From assembly GCA_022577435.1 (NCBI GenBank), contig JAKOON010000012.1, positions 4,883,412 through 4,947,411 of the forward strand: DNA of 64,000 nucleotides. The letters run 5' to 3'. A model generated the notes under the pieces. It searched no databases, was not told the origin of the DNA, and was given only the letters and a program-made list of their open reading frames with translations. Both the position numbers and the translations under genes were made by a program. Below, one piece after another: positions 36,501 to 48,800 of the stretch; the stretch's first letter is position 1; each line of letters starts with the position of its first letter. The DNA is from Embiotoca jacksoni. Its lineage: Eukaryota > Chordata > Actinopteri > Embiotocidae.

Positions 36501-39500
36501 GTGTGCTTTAAATTCTTTACTAATAACATTAATTCAACACATACTGTATGCAAAAAATGTACAATTGTTTACAAGTGAAAGGCTGAATAAAACTCATTTA
36601 ATTTAACACATGCCTAACTCATTATAAAGACCATATTTTCTAAAAAACCCATCACTTCGAGGTTTTCTTTTTGTTTTGTTTTTTTCCAGGTAAACTGCTA
36701 TGTGGTTCGTTTTAATGATGAGAGAAGAGGCTGAAGAGACTTGCGGACTGTATAGGAGAAGTTATGTTTGTTTATGTAACATGTTTTGTTCGGAAAGTCT
36801 TACTTTGTGTTGAAATAGCTTCAGCTGAGCTTGTAGTTCTTCAAGTTTATTTATTGTTTGTCAAGAGACTGGCTGAATTATTGTTATTGTGACAACATTT
36901 CCGGGAGGGACTGATTATGTGATTCAGTACCAGTTTCTTCTTCCTCATCTACTTGTTGGTGATGAAAACCAGAATGAAAAACAAAACCGATCAGTTACAT
37001 GGGCTACTAAAGAACATTGATAGACAGACAACATCAATGTATTGACCAGTGATCAAACATGCAAAAGCAAGAGAGATCATCCAACTCACTGGTTCCTTCC
37101 CGCCGTCATAGTAATCAAATGACAAACCTGTAATCAGAAAATGCAACTGGTGTCAGAGACTATGTTAAGCCTACTGATGCTGTCGTGATGATTTGAATAA
37201 ACATCTAAAACACAACATGCAGACCAGTTTATCAGTGGGTTAATCATTCACTGGGGAACAGTGGGAGGTCACTACAACATCAACCGGAAGATATCAAATC
37301 AAACACAATGACAAAACATCTTTTGTACGGAACAACTGGGTTTTGCCGAGCAGAGGAGAGCAAACTCACCAACAAGTTTAAGCGTGAGGACACAATGAGG
37401 CATCGTCCATTTGATGTCATACTCCTCTGTCGCGGTGTAGTAATAGCCTGCCAGCAGGTATACCTGCAGGAAGATGGTGGGAGAAAGAAAAAGAAAAAAA
37501 TTAAACAAACAAGTAGAAGACATAAGCAGCTGTTTATTACAGTTTAGGGTGACAGAAAGAAGGAAAGAAAAGTTGCCAAAAGAATTCACAGGAAATGTGC
37601 TGTAAAACAAAACAAAAAAACTGGAGACAAAACATTTCTATCTAAAAACCTGGTTTCATTACCATTTTTCTCAAAATACAATTATTAAATGCAAAAATAG
37701 CAGCTCCAACCTTAATGAATGGGACAAACAGTTACAAGGCAATTAAGGTAGATCACAGAATGCAGATGCAGAGGTTGGATATAAGACTGTGCAGATAAAT
37801 GGGTTGGCAGCACCGGAGCTACTGCAATAAAAGTTTGACAATAGAATAAAAAAAAGGGGGGAGCTACTGCTATAAATCACAACAAAAAGGTAAGAAAAGA
37901 GGAAAGACAAAGAAAGACGGAGGAAACCTCACCATTTGAAAGGTAAAGCTGCTCAGGACAGTTGTTACCGTCCTCCCCATGAGCCTCAGCATCAGGAACT
38001 GGACAAGGATGCATACTACGGAGTGACAGATCTGAGGGCCTTGGGAAAGACATGGACATGGTGGGGGAGAGAGATGGACGATGGTGAGTGCAGTCAAGTG
38101 TGACCTGCAGGACTGGACATGCCAACAGCATTTTTTTTGGCAAAGACGAAGAAGAGGACAACAAGGGAACGACACGACATACATCCGACTTGAAATGAGC
38201 TTTCCAGGAGAAAAGATAAAGCAACAGACCTGCTGTAAAATCCAAATGCAGCCACAACAGAATAAAGAAAAGGAGAAAGACGTCAATGTTGGCAGTTTGT
38301 GTTGATAACTGGGACTCGATTCTGGACTTCGTGGCCCAGAGTTGCGGTGCGTCTAACTGACACACACGCGAGTACCGACTTCATCCAACCTCTGATTGGT
38401 TAAGTCCCCGACTTGGCTTCAGGATTGTTTGTATTTCGTTTGTCTCAAGTAGACACTTGAGAAATGCAGCAATGCACAACCAAACGAAAGGACGAAGTAA
38501 ACATGGATGTAAACAATGCAACATTTTTTAAAGACAAAAAAAAACAAAAAACAAAACAGCAGTCAACATGTTAGTCACACCCACACAGAAATAGATTTTA
38601 GTGTGTCACAGCAAAGTCAAACAAAACCGTTCTGTGTTTACAAGAATACTCATCGGTGGTGACACATCTAGACTTAGATTTAAAACTGAGGTATATTGGA
38701 ACACAACTACAGATAAATAATGCCTGTATGAAGCTGAATAACATCTCCGAAGTCTTGCCACCCCCATCACGTGCCCTCTTCATCTCACCAAAGTTGAACG
38801 TTGCTAGCGCCAGTCCAGAGAACGTGTGGAACAAGTGGATAACTGTGGCAGACTCGGAGAACAAGAAGCGCCGGTAGACCAGAGCACAGGGGTATCCTGC
38901 AGGAGACATGGAGAGAAGCAAATTACTGGCTGATATTTCTATGATTTTAATATCTGAAATCAAAATAAGCTGTGCGATACATCTATCCTAATTATTAGGT
39001 GATTCTGCACAGCTTAACTGTAAAATTCACTCGTGTTACAAGACCAAAACAAACACACAAAAAAACTCAGCTGACTCGGTGGTGTTGCCAAAGTATTATT
39101 TATATTATTTCTGTGTGCCATAGATCTCCATTGTTCTAGCAGTCTTGAAAACACATCAGTCAGTCACACTGTTGGGTTGACATGTTTCTTTTTTTTTTTT
39201 TTACAAATAAAAGGGTTCCTGCGGTTTCACGAGTCAACCCGTATAGGACTTACGATTCATTAAGGCGATATATTGGGATCATTGAATGTAAGTTTAGGGA
39301 AACTCATAGTGTAAACCTTCGCAGTGACCTCGTACACTATTTCCTGTCTCAGTTGACGTTGCTACATCGGAGTGGATTACAACAGAGATAACTAGTAGTG
39401 AGGCGTTTAAACACAACACAAATCTTAGCACTTAAACAATTAAATAAAAATCAATACAGTCTTACAAAACACAATATCACGATAATCAAGTGTGTCAATA

Positions 39501-39974
39501 TTTTCTTACACCCTTACTATTAACTACTACTATTGCCACTGGTATCTTAAAACGCTGCTGAAAATGAGCTATGTGCTAATGTTTGCGTAATGTTGGTTTG
39601 CAGAAGTCTACTGTTACAAAAAAAAAAAAAATAAACTCCATATTTGATGGATTCAAAGTAACCAAGAGGAACAGAGGGCTTTGAGGCCGAGTGCTGCAGA
39701 TAGGGTTGGAAAGTCAGAAAGCAGTCAGACAGATAAGTACATTGTTTGATTTTTCATGGGATTTGCGAACCTTAGACAATAAACGTCAGCCTTATGCTAT
39801 TAAAAAAAAATTTAAAAAAATAAATAAATAAAATGTTGCATTCCAATAAATCAGGTGCAAAGCCGCTGTATGTCTAATCATCCGGTTCACTTGGACGCAG
39901 GGTCTCGCAAGCTTCTTGTGAAAGAAGAAACTACCAGCAGCATTAAAAGAAGAACAAATGGAGTTACCATGGTC

Positions 39975-40018
<44 letters not shown>

Positions 40019-41895
40019 AAAAGTGAAAATATATCTGAAAAATCCCAGTGTTATATTATTTAGCGCCTCCTCCAAAGCAGGCAGCTGACAGAGATCATAT
40101 AAGACGAAGAAACGCTGATAAAGGTTCTGTTGTAAAGTGAGGCAGTTGCTATATGATTACAATATTATGCAACCGGTATTAAGCAACACTGGAACAGGAA
40201 GTATGGAACTGGCTGACTGAAGGGTTTCATGCATGAACCAACCAAAGTCTGAAAGGTCACATTCACTCTGTTGCATTGTTGAGCGAAAAATAGATGTGTG
40301 TGCGAGAGCAAGGTTCAAAGAGGACAACATGGAGGGCAGCTCCCCCTCCCCTCCCCTCGCCACACACTCCACCCACCCACCCACCCACACACACACACAC
40401 ACACACTCCACCCACACCCACCCACACACACACAATGTCTATCTTTGTGAGGACCCTCATTCACATACAGCATTCCTACTCCTGAAGCTTGACCGTTTAC
40501 GAACACAACTTAAACTCCAAAACCAGGTCCCAAAACAACCTTTTGGAGGTCTGGCAGAAAGTGAGGAACAAGCCAATGAGTTTGCACTTTAACAAGGTCT
40601 GACACACCATCTGGTCCTCACTAAAATACAGTGGTGGAAGAAGTAAACGGGTCCATAATTGAGTACAAGTACTAATACCACACTGACAAAATACTCCACT
40701 AAAAGTTCAAATCCAGCATTCAAAACCTGGTTAATATCAACTACTTTAAATATCAAAAGTAAGAGGGCACACCGTGCAGTAAATGTGAGTATTAGATTAT
40801 TATATATTGTGTTTTTGGAACAATATTATTGCTACATTAATGGGAATTTCACAGTTATAGTTTTTAGTTGATTTTATGTAACTACTTTATGTACTCTTGG
40901 TTAGTTTAATGTACAGCCATGCATCATATACTATAAAAACCATCGTAGGTGTCCAGTGAGAACCTCGTATCTCTGAGTAGAAGTACAACGCTGCATAAAA
41001 TGGAAATTAAATTAAAAGCACCTCAGACTTTTACCAAAGTACTGTACTTAAATAAATGTAGTTACTTTCCACCACTGCACAAAAAAAAAAATAGCCTCAC
41101 GAGTCCACACTCCCACTGCACAGTCCTCAACTAATGCTGTGTGTTATTGCCCATAATAAACCAGCTGGTCTGAAGTTAAATCAAACTTGTGCCCTTTAGG
41201 AAGAAGTCACAGTGGATTTCGTCCTGGTCCCAGCACCAGTCTGTCTCCCCTCTGCTCAGCTTTGTGGGAAATGAGTTGGGGGACACGTTTTGGCAGCTTG
41301 TGCTCATTCTTGTCGAAGCTTCACCCCTCCCTCCCCCCCCCCCCCAAACAACATTGGACCCATTATTTCCACCACTAGCCCCAGTCACAAAACAATCATG
41401 CGAACCCTGCAGCCCATTAATAATGCCATTAAAGTGTAGGAGGGCATATTTAGGTTGTCTGCATTTTGTAACAGCCTGGCTTGCTCACTTTACCCAACAA
41501 TTAGTACATGAATTTAGCCCAGTTATGTTAGCCACCATTGCTTGAGGTTTAGCAGGAACTACTTGACTGTTTTTCAGGGTGGGACCCATTCATATAAAAG
41601 CTTCCCGGTGAGTGGTTTGTATAGATAATGATTTAGCTCCCAGCAGCTGGTTTGCAGCCTGTGGCTCACAGTTAGTACCTGACTGAGCGTTATGTTAGCC
41701 GACAGCCACACAGAGCAGTGGGGAGCGCTCAAACCTGTCACCGGGACGGGGGGGGTAGTTCCCTCCAGCTGCCACAACAACCCGTAACTGATTCACGACG
41801 CGAAACTCACCGATTAAAATTGATAAAATGAGTCGAACCGCTGGCTCCGGGGAACCTAAGGACTCAGACAGTTTCTCCAGCAAGGGAGCCGCCAT
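30544..41895 (-). CDS. lpcat3: Lysophosphatidylcholine acyltransferase 3 (MBOAT5), frame broken in exon 11
   Basis: Multi-pass ER enzyme that transfers polyunsaturated acyl groups from acyl-CoA to lysophospholipids. Exons, 5' to 3': 41811-41895, 38789-38896, 37933-38039, 37370-37463, 37090-37127, 34832-35010, 34617-34725, 34446-34532, 33981-34144, 31910-32057, 31397-31553, 30544-30663. Landmarks: LFHTFSG, LRLMGRT, YLLAGYYYTATEEYDIKWTM, GFSYFYGGFLVGPQF, the conserved Asn region SFNINTNAWVAR and the catalytic His region WHGLHSGY (His near residue 351), then HWLFMGY. The C-terminus KKQE fits a KKxx ER-retrieval signal. The exons total 1396 nt, one more than a multiple of three: exon 11 has six C (plus-strand G 31489-31494) where the family frame needs five. 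As written, translation stops at 31410-31412. Ignoring that base gives about 464 residues (human 487, with a longer N-terminus). Synteny supports the name. Confidence 0.93.
32457..32490. repeat. Three copies of an 11-bp tandem repeat
   Basis: Units GGGGGCAGTAT, GGGGGCAGTAT and a third with six G, head to tail. Confidence 0.9.
33018..33083 (+). mobile_element. LINE-like 3' tail with CCTAA repeats (copy 2)
   Basis: GTAGCGAAAAAATG, TCCCCTCGGGGATTAATAAA, then GTAACTACCTAACCTAACC. Same block and order as the copies at 42441 and, reversed, at 20467. It lies in an lpcat3 intron. Confidence 0.75.
35011..37089 (-). other. lpcat3: lpcat3 intron with repeat remnants
   Basis: AT-rich intron between exons 37090-37127 and 34832-35010. 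About 35865-36150 resembles the fish repeat around TTATTGATTAGTTCATAGAC, AAGTACAAAATGCCAAAAA and ACTGACTAATTG. T and A runs occur at 36361-36376 and 36394-36417. No exon was seen. Confidence 0.65.
39979..40016. repeat. Poly-A run
   Basis: About 38 A in lpcat3 intron 1. Confidence 0.95.
40371..40436. repeat. (CCCA)n(CA)n microsatellite
   Basis: Alternating CCCA and CA blocks directly abutting the element at 40437. Confidence 0.9.
40437..40628. mobile_element. MITE-like element with GTGAGGACC inverted ends
   Basis: Left end GTCTATCTTTGTGAGGACCC, right end GGTCCTCACTAAAATAC: inverted termini of about 17 bp with a few mismatches over some 190 bp. A single left-end copy (GTCTATATTTGTAAGGACCC) recurs at 50349. 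The family is familiar from fish genomes. Confidence 0.65.
40629..41077. mobile_element. Short inverted-repeat transposon, CAGTGGTGGAA family
   Basis: Left end CAGTGGTGGAAGAAGTAA, right end AGTTACTTTCCACCACTG: clear terminal inverted repeats over 449 bp with no coding capacity. The 8 bp on each side (CTAAAATA, CACAAAAA) do not match well, so a hAT-type target duplication cannot be confirmed. Other fragments of the family are at 16528, 25510 (reverse) and 53114-53749. Confidence 0.75.
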
Positions 41896-42060
41896 CTTTC
41901 TTGTGGGCGGAAACGTCTCCTCGCGACGATTCAGTGAACTCTAGTGACTCTCGGCAGACATCCACGCGCGCGCACACACACACACACACACGCGCGCGAG
42001 CGCGAGCGCTCCAGTTTTTAAAGGCCCGGCGCGGTTCCTCCTCCTCCTCCTACAAACCCC
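41896..42060 (-). promoter_or_regulatory. lpcat3: CpG-rich lpcat3 promoter region
   Basis: Directly upstream of the lpcat3 start codon on the minus strand. It contains CGCGCGC-type runs at 41964-42010 and a GC-rich GGCCCGGCGCGG block near 42024. No TATA box was evident. Confidence 0.55.
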
Positions 42061-42440
42061 TCCTCCCTCCCCCTTGCCTTTATCGAGCCTTTTCACCTCA
42101 CCTTTTTTTTTATTTTATTTTTTTATTTGAAGTATAATCACTCAAAGTTGGACCAGTGAGCTGACAGGTGGGCTCCCCCGCTGCATGTATGGTAGCAAAC
42201 CTGTTTACTAAAGTGCCTCAGACATTACAAAAATTAATTCCGACTACTCAAACCAGACGACATGATGGTGTAAGCTTGCCCCCGCGTGGCAACCGGCCGA
42301 AACAACACTAATATTGTATATAATATATATAGATATATATATACTGTACTGTATATACTGTGCATTTCATATTTTATATTTATATTTTTTACTGCTATTT
42401 TACTGCTATTTTATTGCTTTTCTATTGTTCTATTATTATC

Positions 42441-42518
42441 TTATTGCTTCTGTATGCTGCTGTAGCGAAACAAATTCCCCTCGGGGATTAATAAAGTAAC
42501 AACCTAACCTAACCTAAT
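42441..42518 (+). mobile_element. LINE-like 3' tail with CCTAA repeats (copy 3)
   Basis: TTATTGCTTCTGTATGCTGC, TGTAGCGAAACAAA, TTCCCCTCGGGGATTAATAA, AGTAAC, then AACCTAACCTAACCTAA. It is preceded by an AT-rich stretch from 42311 that may belong to the same insertion. Confidence 0.75.
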
Positions 42519-43479
42519 AAAGGTATAGTTTAAAGAAATATCAAAAATAATCTGCTTTATAATAATATCCGTGTTACTCAAAATTAATTTGCTATTTAAT
42601 GGATCCTATTCTCAAAGGTGTGATGCAGGTTTTTTTTCGAGGGTAACTGAACCTGGCAAGAGAAAATATATTTTGTATGCAGCCCTTCAACTCAAAAGAG
42701 ACAGTATCACCATCCAATGTGTAAAGGTTTGTTTCAAATATACATTGGGAAAAAAAGTACAGATCTTATCTTCAAGATACTTCATTATAAACAAACTTCA
42801 AGATGTCTGCTTTAAACTTGTCCATCAAAACATTATTTTCAAAATAAGAAAGGGAAATGGTGTTAATATTGCTCTTTCTGCAGACTTTACAGTGAAACAG
42901 CCAAACACTTGTTTTGGAGCTACCGCTATTTTGGGGGGGAAATAATTTGCTCAACATATTCATTGTAACTGACTTTTCATTAAAGATGGGCTGTTTGGTT
43001 TTTTACCATCTCAGAAGATCAGAACAATAACATTACTACATTATCCAAAATTTCACACCAACAACAACAACAACAGTAAACTTATTGCCCTTTAAGCCTT
43101 TATTCAGGGTTTAAGATTTATTTTTTTAAATAGTACATCACATGAACACCTCGGCACACTACTGGAGATCAATTGAGGAAGGTCTTTCCAAGTTTGTTAT
43201 TACTTTCCACATCATTGGGGGGCTTCTCGTTATGAGAAACCTTCTAGACAAATATCTAAAGAGCAAATTTTCCTAACTCGAACCTGTGTCTCGTCAGTAC
43301 TAGTACACCAGATATATACCCTGTGGTTATGGTGTCGTGTTGTACCTACCAAGCATGACGACAATAAATAAAAAACAAAATAAAACAATAAAGAATAGAT
43401 AAGGAAATAAGATAACTATCAACAAATACCCGTTGGTATTCAGCTATATGATTGGGATAAAATACACTTCTACCGCAGT

Positions 43480-43640
43480 GCATGCCGGATATGCAAAGTA
43501 AAACAAACCAATGGCGTGACTATCTTCCAATCAGAACGTCGTGTACTCGATCGTCACGAAGGGGGCGGGCTCGTGTAGTTTCAGCCAATCACACGGCGTT
43601 TCGTCATGGTTGGTGCCTTTCAGCCTCTAAACTAGTGCAC
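43480..43640. promoter_or_regulatory. Orphan CCAAT/GC-box cluster
   Basis: CG-rich against its surroundings. Contains CCAAT at about 43508 (AACCAATGGCG), 43528 (TTCCAATCAG) and 43584 (GCCAATCAC), plus a GGGGGCGGGC GC box at about 43561. No protein-coding exon was recognised nearby on either strand. It may drive a non-coding transcript or be an enhancer. Confidence 0.45.
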
Positions 43641-45668
43641 ACAGTCGATTTTAACCAGAGGTGTAGCAGTATTGCAGTGTTTGTTGTTGGCATTGCAGTG
43701 AAAGAACTGAATGTTTATAGTTTATAGGTAATAAAGCTGAAGTGTTACTCGCCCAAAAAAAAAATCAACAAATACTAACAATAATTCTTAGATTAATGAA
43801 TAAAGATTGACTATATTTCCATGTAAGCGCACCACATGCAGTCCTTTTTTGTTAATATATTTGTTGGAAAGTGTTTTGAGCTAGAATTGTGCTACTGGTA
43901 ATGTTGATCATATCCGAGGACCAAAAAACATTCATGCAATTGAAGCACCAAGTTAGACATTTTAAAACTCAGTTGACAGAAACATCTTAGCTACAAAAGA
44001 TTTGTTTTGTTTGTGTCATTTTCAATGAAACCACAAATCGGTGTTGAAATCTCGATCTGAAACAGTTATAGAGAGACTGAAGCACCAGCTGGCAGGAGGC
44101 CACTTTAGACACTTTCAGGGTCATTTTTCCACACCAGACACGTCACATTTGTTTTTTAAGTATTGGCTAATCCTATCAATAATGTAAAATGGAGATCCCA
44201 ATGATATTTATTACAAGTGCCTAATACTTGACTGTAAAGAAAGTATAGTTGTGCTTAAATATCTTGACTTAACAATTACATTTTGACTGGGAAAAGTGGA
44301 ACTCAAGACTGTTAACAAAAACGTAGATTTGTTGAAGTCGGAGGGATCCTGTGAGTTTGTCCCATTGTTCCTTTATTAGTCCCAGACACAAGATATTACA
44401 ACCGCAAGGTGACAAAAGTTACCAATAAACAGTAGAGTGTGAGTGGATCACTTAATACCATCAGGTCGCGTCGAGTACGGGAAAGTTAGGTGCAAATGGA
44501 ACAAACTGAATGTTTGACAGCCTAAAACTTTACTGTGATGCCTTAGCTAGTATTAAAACATATACATGAATTAAACAAAAGCAACAAAGTGGTGTTTACA
44601 TGAAAATACGCAATGTATAAGAACATAAACGGACAGTGAGTCAATGCTGACCACAGCATGTAAAGCAAAAAAAAAAAAAATTTAACATTTTATTTTAACA
44701 GGTGCCATTAGTTTTTAAGACACCAAATAATGATTGTTTATCTTAATATTATTTTCTTTCTTGCAATAATATGAGGATTGTAAATATTTTAGAATAATGC
44801 ACTTTTAAGATTTGAGCATCTGGACTGTGCAGATGTGTCTTTTGTCCCTTGTTTGTATGTTGATTTTCGAGATCAGATATCAATGAATCAGTGCTACATT
44901 TAGTTTTGAACTCTGTTCTTTCGCAGCATGTCATAATTATGAGGTTTGGGTTATATAAAGACATAAATATTCCATTACGCAGCCAAGTTATAAAACAAAT
45001 AAATTTGATTTTTATATCAGGTCTTCGGATTCTGTACATTTTCAGAACTGGCTCGCTGATTGGCTCACGGACCTACCGTTAAAATTCCACATTCAAATGA
45101 ACACGTGTCACAGGTAATTACATGAATGCCCAACGCATGTGTCACTTATGGTGCCTGCTATGAACATTCGAACAACTGCTAGGCATTCTGGGAAGAACCG
45201 TTACTATCCCGACGCTACAATAAGCTGTGCCCCTCGAAAGGTATGATAACAGTTCAGGGGGATTTTAAACAAACATTTGGAGGAAATCAGATCGTTTCTT
45301 TGAGATCAAGATCTGTTTAAAAAAAAAAAGAGGTCTGAGTAAATATATATTCATCACCTGTCAGTTATTTTTTTTTTACAGGATGCCATTTTAATATCTC
45401 GTCTTGTATCAGGCCCTTTCTGGGAATTGTTGCGAAACAATGACCAAGACTAGTAATGTTGATTTGTTGTTGTTGTTTTAATGTTTGATTGTTTTCCGTT
45501 GTAAGACCACAGTACATGGTTGTCTCAGGGTCCTCTCCAAAAGGTTAATATCCCGTTTAATCCATGAGAGAAGAAAGTTTCACACGCGGCACTTGAATGC
45601 AGCATGATATTTTTGCTCTTCCCCTTCCTCAAAAGTGAAGACGCGTTCACGGGGCGTGCCGTTGTAAA

Positions 45669-45718
45669 CCAATTGCGCTGAGGGAAAGGAGGGGTTTTAT
45701 TTTTCATGTTCATAAATA
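45669..45718 (+). promoter_or_regulatory. tpi1: tpi1 core promoter
   Basis: A CCAAT box (45669-45673) lies about 40 bp upstream of an ATAAATA TATA-like box (45712-45718). Transcription would start near 45740-45750, leaving a 5' UTR of about 100 nt before the ATG at 45844. An E-box/HRE-like CACGTG at about 45103 lies further upstream; its role is unknown. Confidence 0.6.
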
Positions 45719-45843
45719 CCCAAACTTCTCTCCTGCATCCGCTCTCCTGCCCCAGAATAGAAGGATCCCGGTGTGCTTTGGCGCCGTTTTAATATTTCGC
45801 AAATCGCCGCAAAAAAAACAAAAAAAAAGGAAAACCCGCAAAC

Positions 45844-48800
45844 ATGAGCAGGAAATTTTTCGTTGGTGGAAACTGGAAGATGAACGGCGACAAGAAAAGC
45901 CTCGGGGACCTGATCCAGACCATGAACGGAGCCAAGGTGGACCCCAATGTCGGTAAGTGGATGTTCGCACATTTAATGCCCTTTGGACGTTTTCGACACC
46001 TGTTTTTTTTTTTAGGACATTGAACCGTTTGTCATCGTTATCGTTTCCATCCACGGAAAAATGACCCGTTTGCTCGACATATCGGTGACACCATCAGCAT
46101 CACAAACCTCCATCCCCTTTTATTTTACATCTAAATAAAGTTATAGTCAGTGTGATCTTTTTTTTTTATTATTCCTCCGGTTTTGACCGAGTTAACTCGT
46201 AACCCCGAGGAAGACAAGAAATGCAAGGAAAAGATGGCTCTTTCAGTCGGTGGTGGGTGTGCGTTTGCGGCGGCACGTAGTCCAACAGGCAGGTCCTACA
46301 GCTGCTGTGGAAGAGCGCGGTGCATTCAGGTCAGGCTGGTCGTTCGTAGTGTCGCCCGTCTTTCATCAGCCTGACAATGCTGAGTTGTTGAACAAAAAGA
46401 CAGTCAGGGACATTTTAAACAACACAAACGGTTGAAGAAAACACGGTTGCTTTTGTTTTTTTTATTGGTTCATGTGTGAAATTGTTTTTTAGGGTTTTTT
46501 TTTTTTTAGATGTTTTCCAACGTGACCTGAATGCAGCAATAGACATCTGCCCCGTTGCTGTCAAACTAGACAGAGGCAGCAGCTGCCGTTTCATTAAGAT
46601 TCTTCTATTCTCTCTTCTTTTTTTTTCTTTCTTTCTCCTCCCTCAGTGTATGATAGTCTGAACCCACTGAGGGAGATGTCTCTCGGCCTTATTTCGCTGT
46701 CATCAGGCCAGTCAGTGTTATGCAACTGCAATGGGCCTGATCCGTTCAGGAGCAAACCGTCACTCAGTTCTGACTCGTTGGACCTTGCTCTGATCACGAA
46801 TCCGCCCCCTTACAGCCTTAGTTTGAAACTGAAGCAGGCTTCTCCAAACCCCGGCCTCTCTGTACTCAAAGTTCAGACTTGATTTTCTTCACGTTGCAAA
46901 TTTAAACTCTGGTTCTTTTACTTGGCCCTTTGAACTCCTGACTGGTGTCCGACCTCTGCAGAATGCAGCCATGTAGAAGGCGACCTTTTGGAGCCTGAAC
47001 TCAGACCTTTACTGCAGAGAGGCCTGGCTGTAGCTGGGTATACATGACCTTTACCAAACCAATAATAAAGGTCGTGTTTAATATAGACTCCAGTCACCCC
47101 AAAGATTCAGTTACATTGTGAATGTCAGTGTCTTGACTTTACTGTACTTGACCTGTGCAGACTGTTTTGCTGATGGCAAACTTTTTAGTTTCTTAAGAAA
47201 AGTGTATAGTTTTCTAGTGTGTGTGTGTTGCTGAGCCTTTTAACAGAATCTGAAAATGTGTGTTAAGACCTGTTGGTCAGTCTATGAATGATGGCATAGT
47301 ACAGTCATGTGTTTTTAGTTTTGATCATGTCCTGCCCTTAAATTTGCAGTTGAATTATCAATTTAGAGTCATAAAGGGCCAACTGGGGTCCCTCACTCAC
47401 AGCTCCAAAACTTTCGCCTCCCCCTCCAGATCAGGTCATCAACTACACTACCAGTATTCAACTCTCTCGTGAAATGTATCTTCTCTGTCATTTCCAGATT
47501 AGACCTTCATTTTATTTCTTGAGCATTATGTAGTGTTCATGTATTTTTCTTTTGTGTTGTTTTTGCTTCATATCGCTTTTCATTTCTTTTTCTTTTGTTT
47601 TGTTGCCTATTTTTGCTTTAATGGCTCTTGGGTGTTGTGCAGCACTTTGGGCAACTTTTGTTGCTTTTAAATGTGTTATAGAAATAAAAATGACTTGACT
47701 TAATATTCTCAAAGATTTTAATACAAAATTAATGTCTCTTAAGTCTCTCTCTTTTGCAAAATGAAGTGACACAATGGTGATTGAGTCTGCAGCCCACTGA
47801 TGAAAGCCCTTATTAGCAGTGTTACAAATTGAGTGTCAGTGCCGAAATTCCCAGGAAAAAAAATCACAAGCGCCATCCAGTTATTGCCACCCAGCAGCGG
47901 TTGTTCTGCCTATAGAGATGTATATGCATATGTATGTATATATGTCTATGGTTCTGCCAGAAATGGTGGGCGGAGCTAATGCAACAGGAAAAGAAGCAGC
48001 GATTTGAAATGGAGAATGAATAACTCTTCCTGTTTACTGTGACATTTACATCATAAAAGTGTATTCTACTTGTAATATATGGACTAAACCTAACCCTTAT
48101 TTTCTTTCTGTTGGTTAACAGAGGTGGTGTGCGGCGCTCCACCAATCTACCTGGACTTCACCAGGTCCAAGCTGGACGCCAAGTTCGGCGTGGCAGCTCA
48201 AAACTGCTACAAAGTCGCCAAGGGTGCCTTCACTGGGGAGATCAGGTGCGTCACGTGTCAATCATCTTATTCTGTTTATCACGCTATCAAATTAAGATTA
48301 ATTTGTGTTCACTGTGTGAATCTTCTCTGCTTTCAGCCCTGCGATGATCAAGGACTGTGGTGTGAACTGGGTGATCCTGGGACATTCTGAGAGGCGCCAC
48401 GTCTTCGGAGAGAATGACGAGGTAACTGGATGTCTTTTATCTTTATTCATTCATTTTGCACAAACAAATGGTAGGAATCAAATCCCTTAAAGTGAGTAAC
48501 ATGGACAAAACCCAAATCACTGTCTTCTGTGTTGTTAGCTGATTGGTCAGAAGACTGCTCATGCTCTGGAGAACGGTCTCGGTGTGATCGCCTGTATCGG
48601 TGAGAAGCTGGACGAGAGGGAGGGAGGTATCACCGAGAAGGTTGTCTTTGCTCAGACCAAGGTCATCGCAGGTACGCAGCTCGCTACACTTCTTCCATAG
48701 AGTTTTTTTTTCATGTGCACAGGGAGGGAGTCTAAATGTTGCAATACACATTTCAGGGGAGTTTTATGCAAGAAAACGTGCAAAATACAAAGTAGAGTCT

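Larger units (their letters stand above)
38897..41810 (-). other. lpcat3: lpcat3 first intron
   Basis: Contains a poly-A run of about 38 (39979-40016), a CCCA/CA array (40371-40436), two inverted-repeat elements placed back to back (40437-41077) and a C-run (41328-41345). No exon was seen. Confidence 0.8.
42061..45667. other. Intergenic, lpcat3 to tpi1
   Basis: Holds a LINE-like tail (42441-42518), a CCAAT/GC-box cluster (43480-43640) and otherwise AT-rich sequence with no recognisable exon. EMG1, the lpcat3 neighbour in mammals, was looked for and not seen. Confidence 0.5.

Noticed and set aside
43482..43727. Plus-strand 81-codon frame over the CCAAT cluster
   Set aside because: Open because of GC content. 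No conserved motif, and the sequence looks like promoter.
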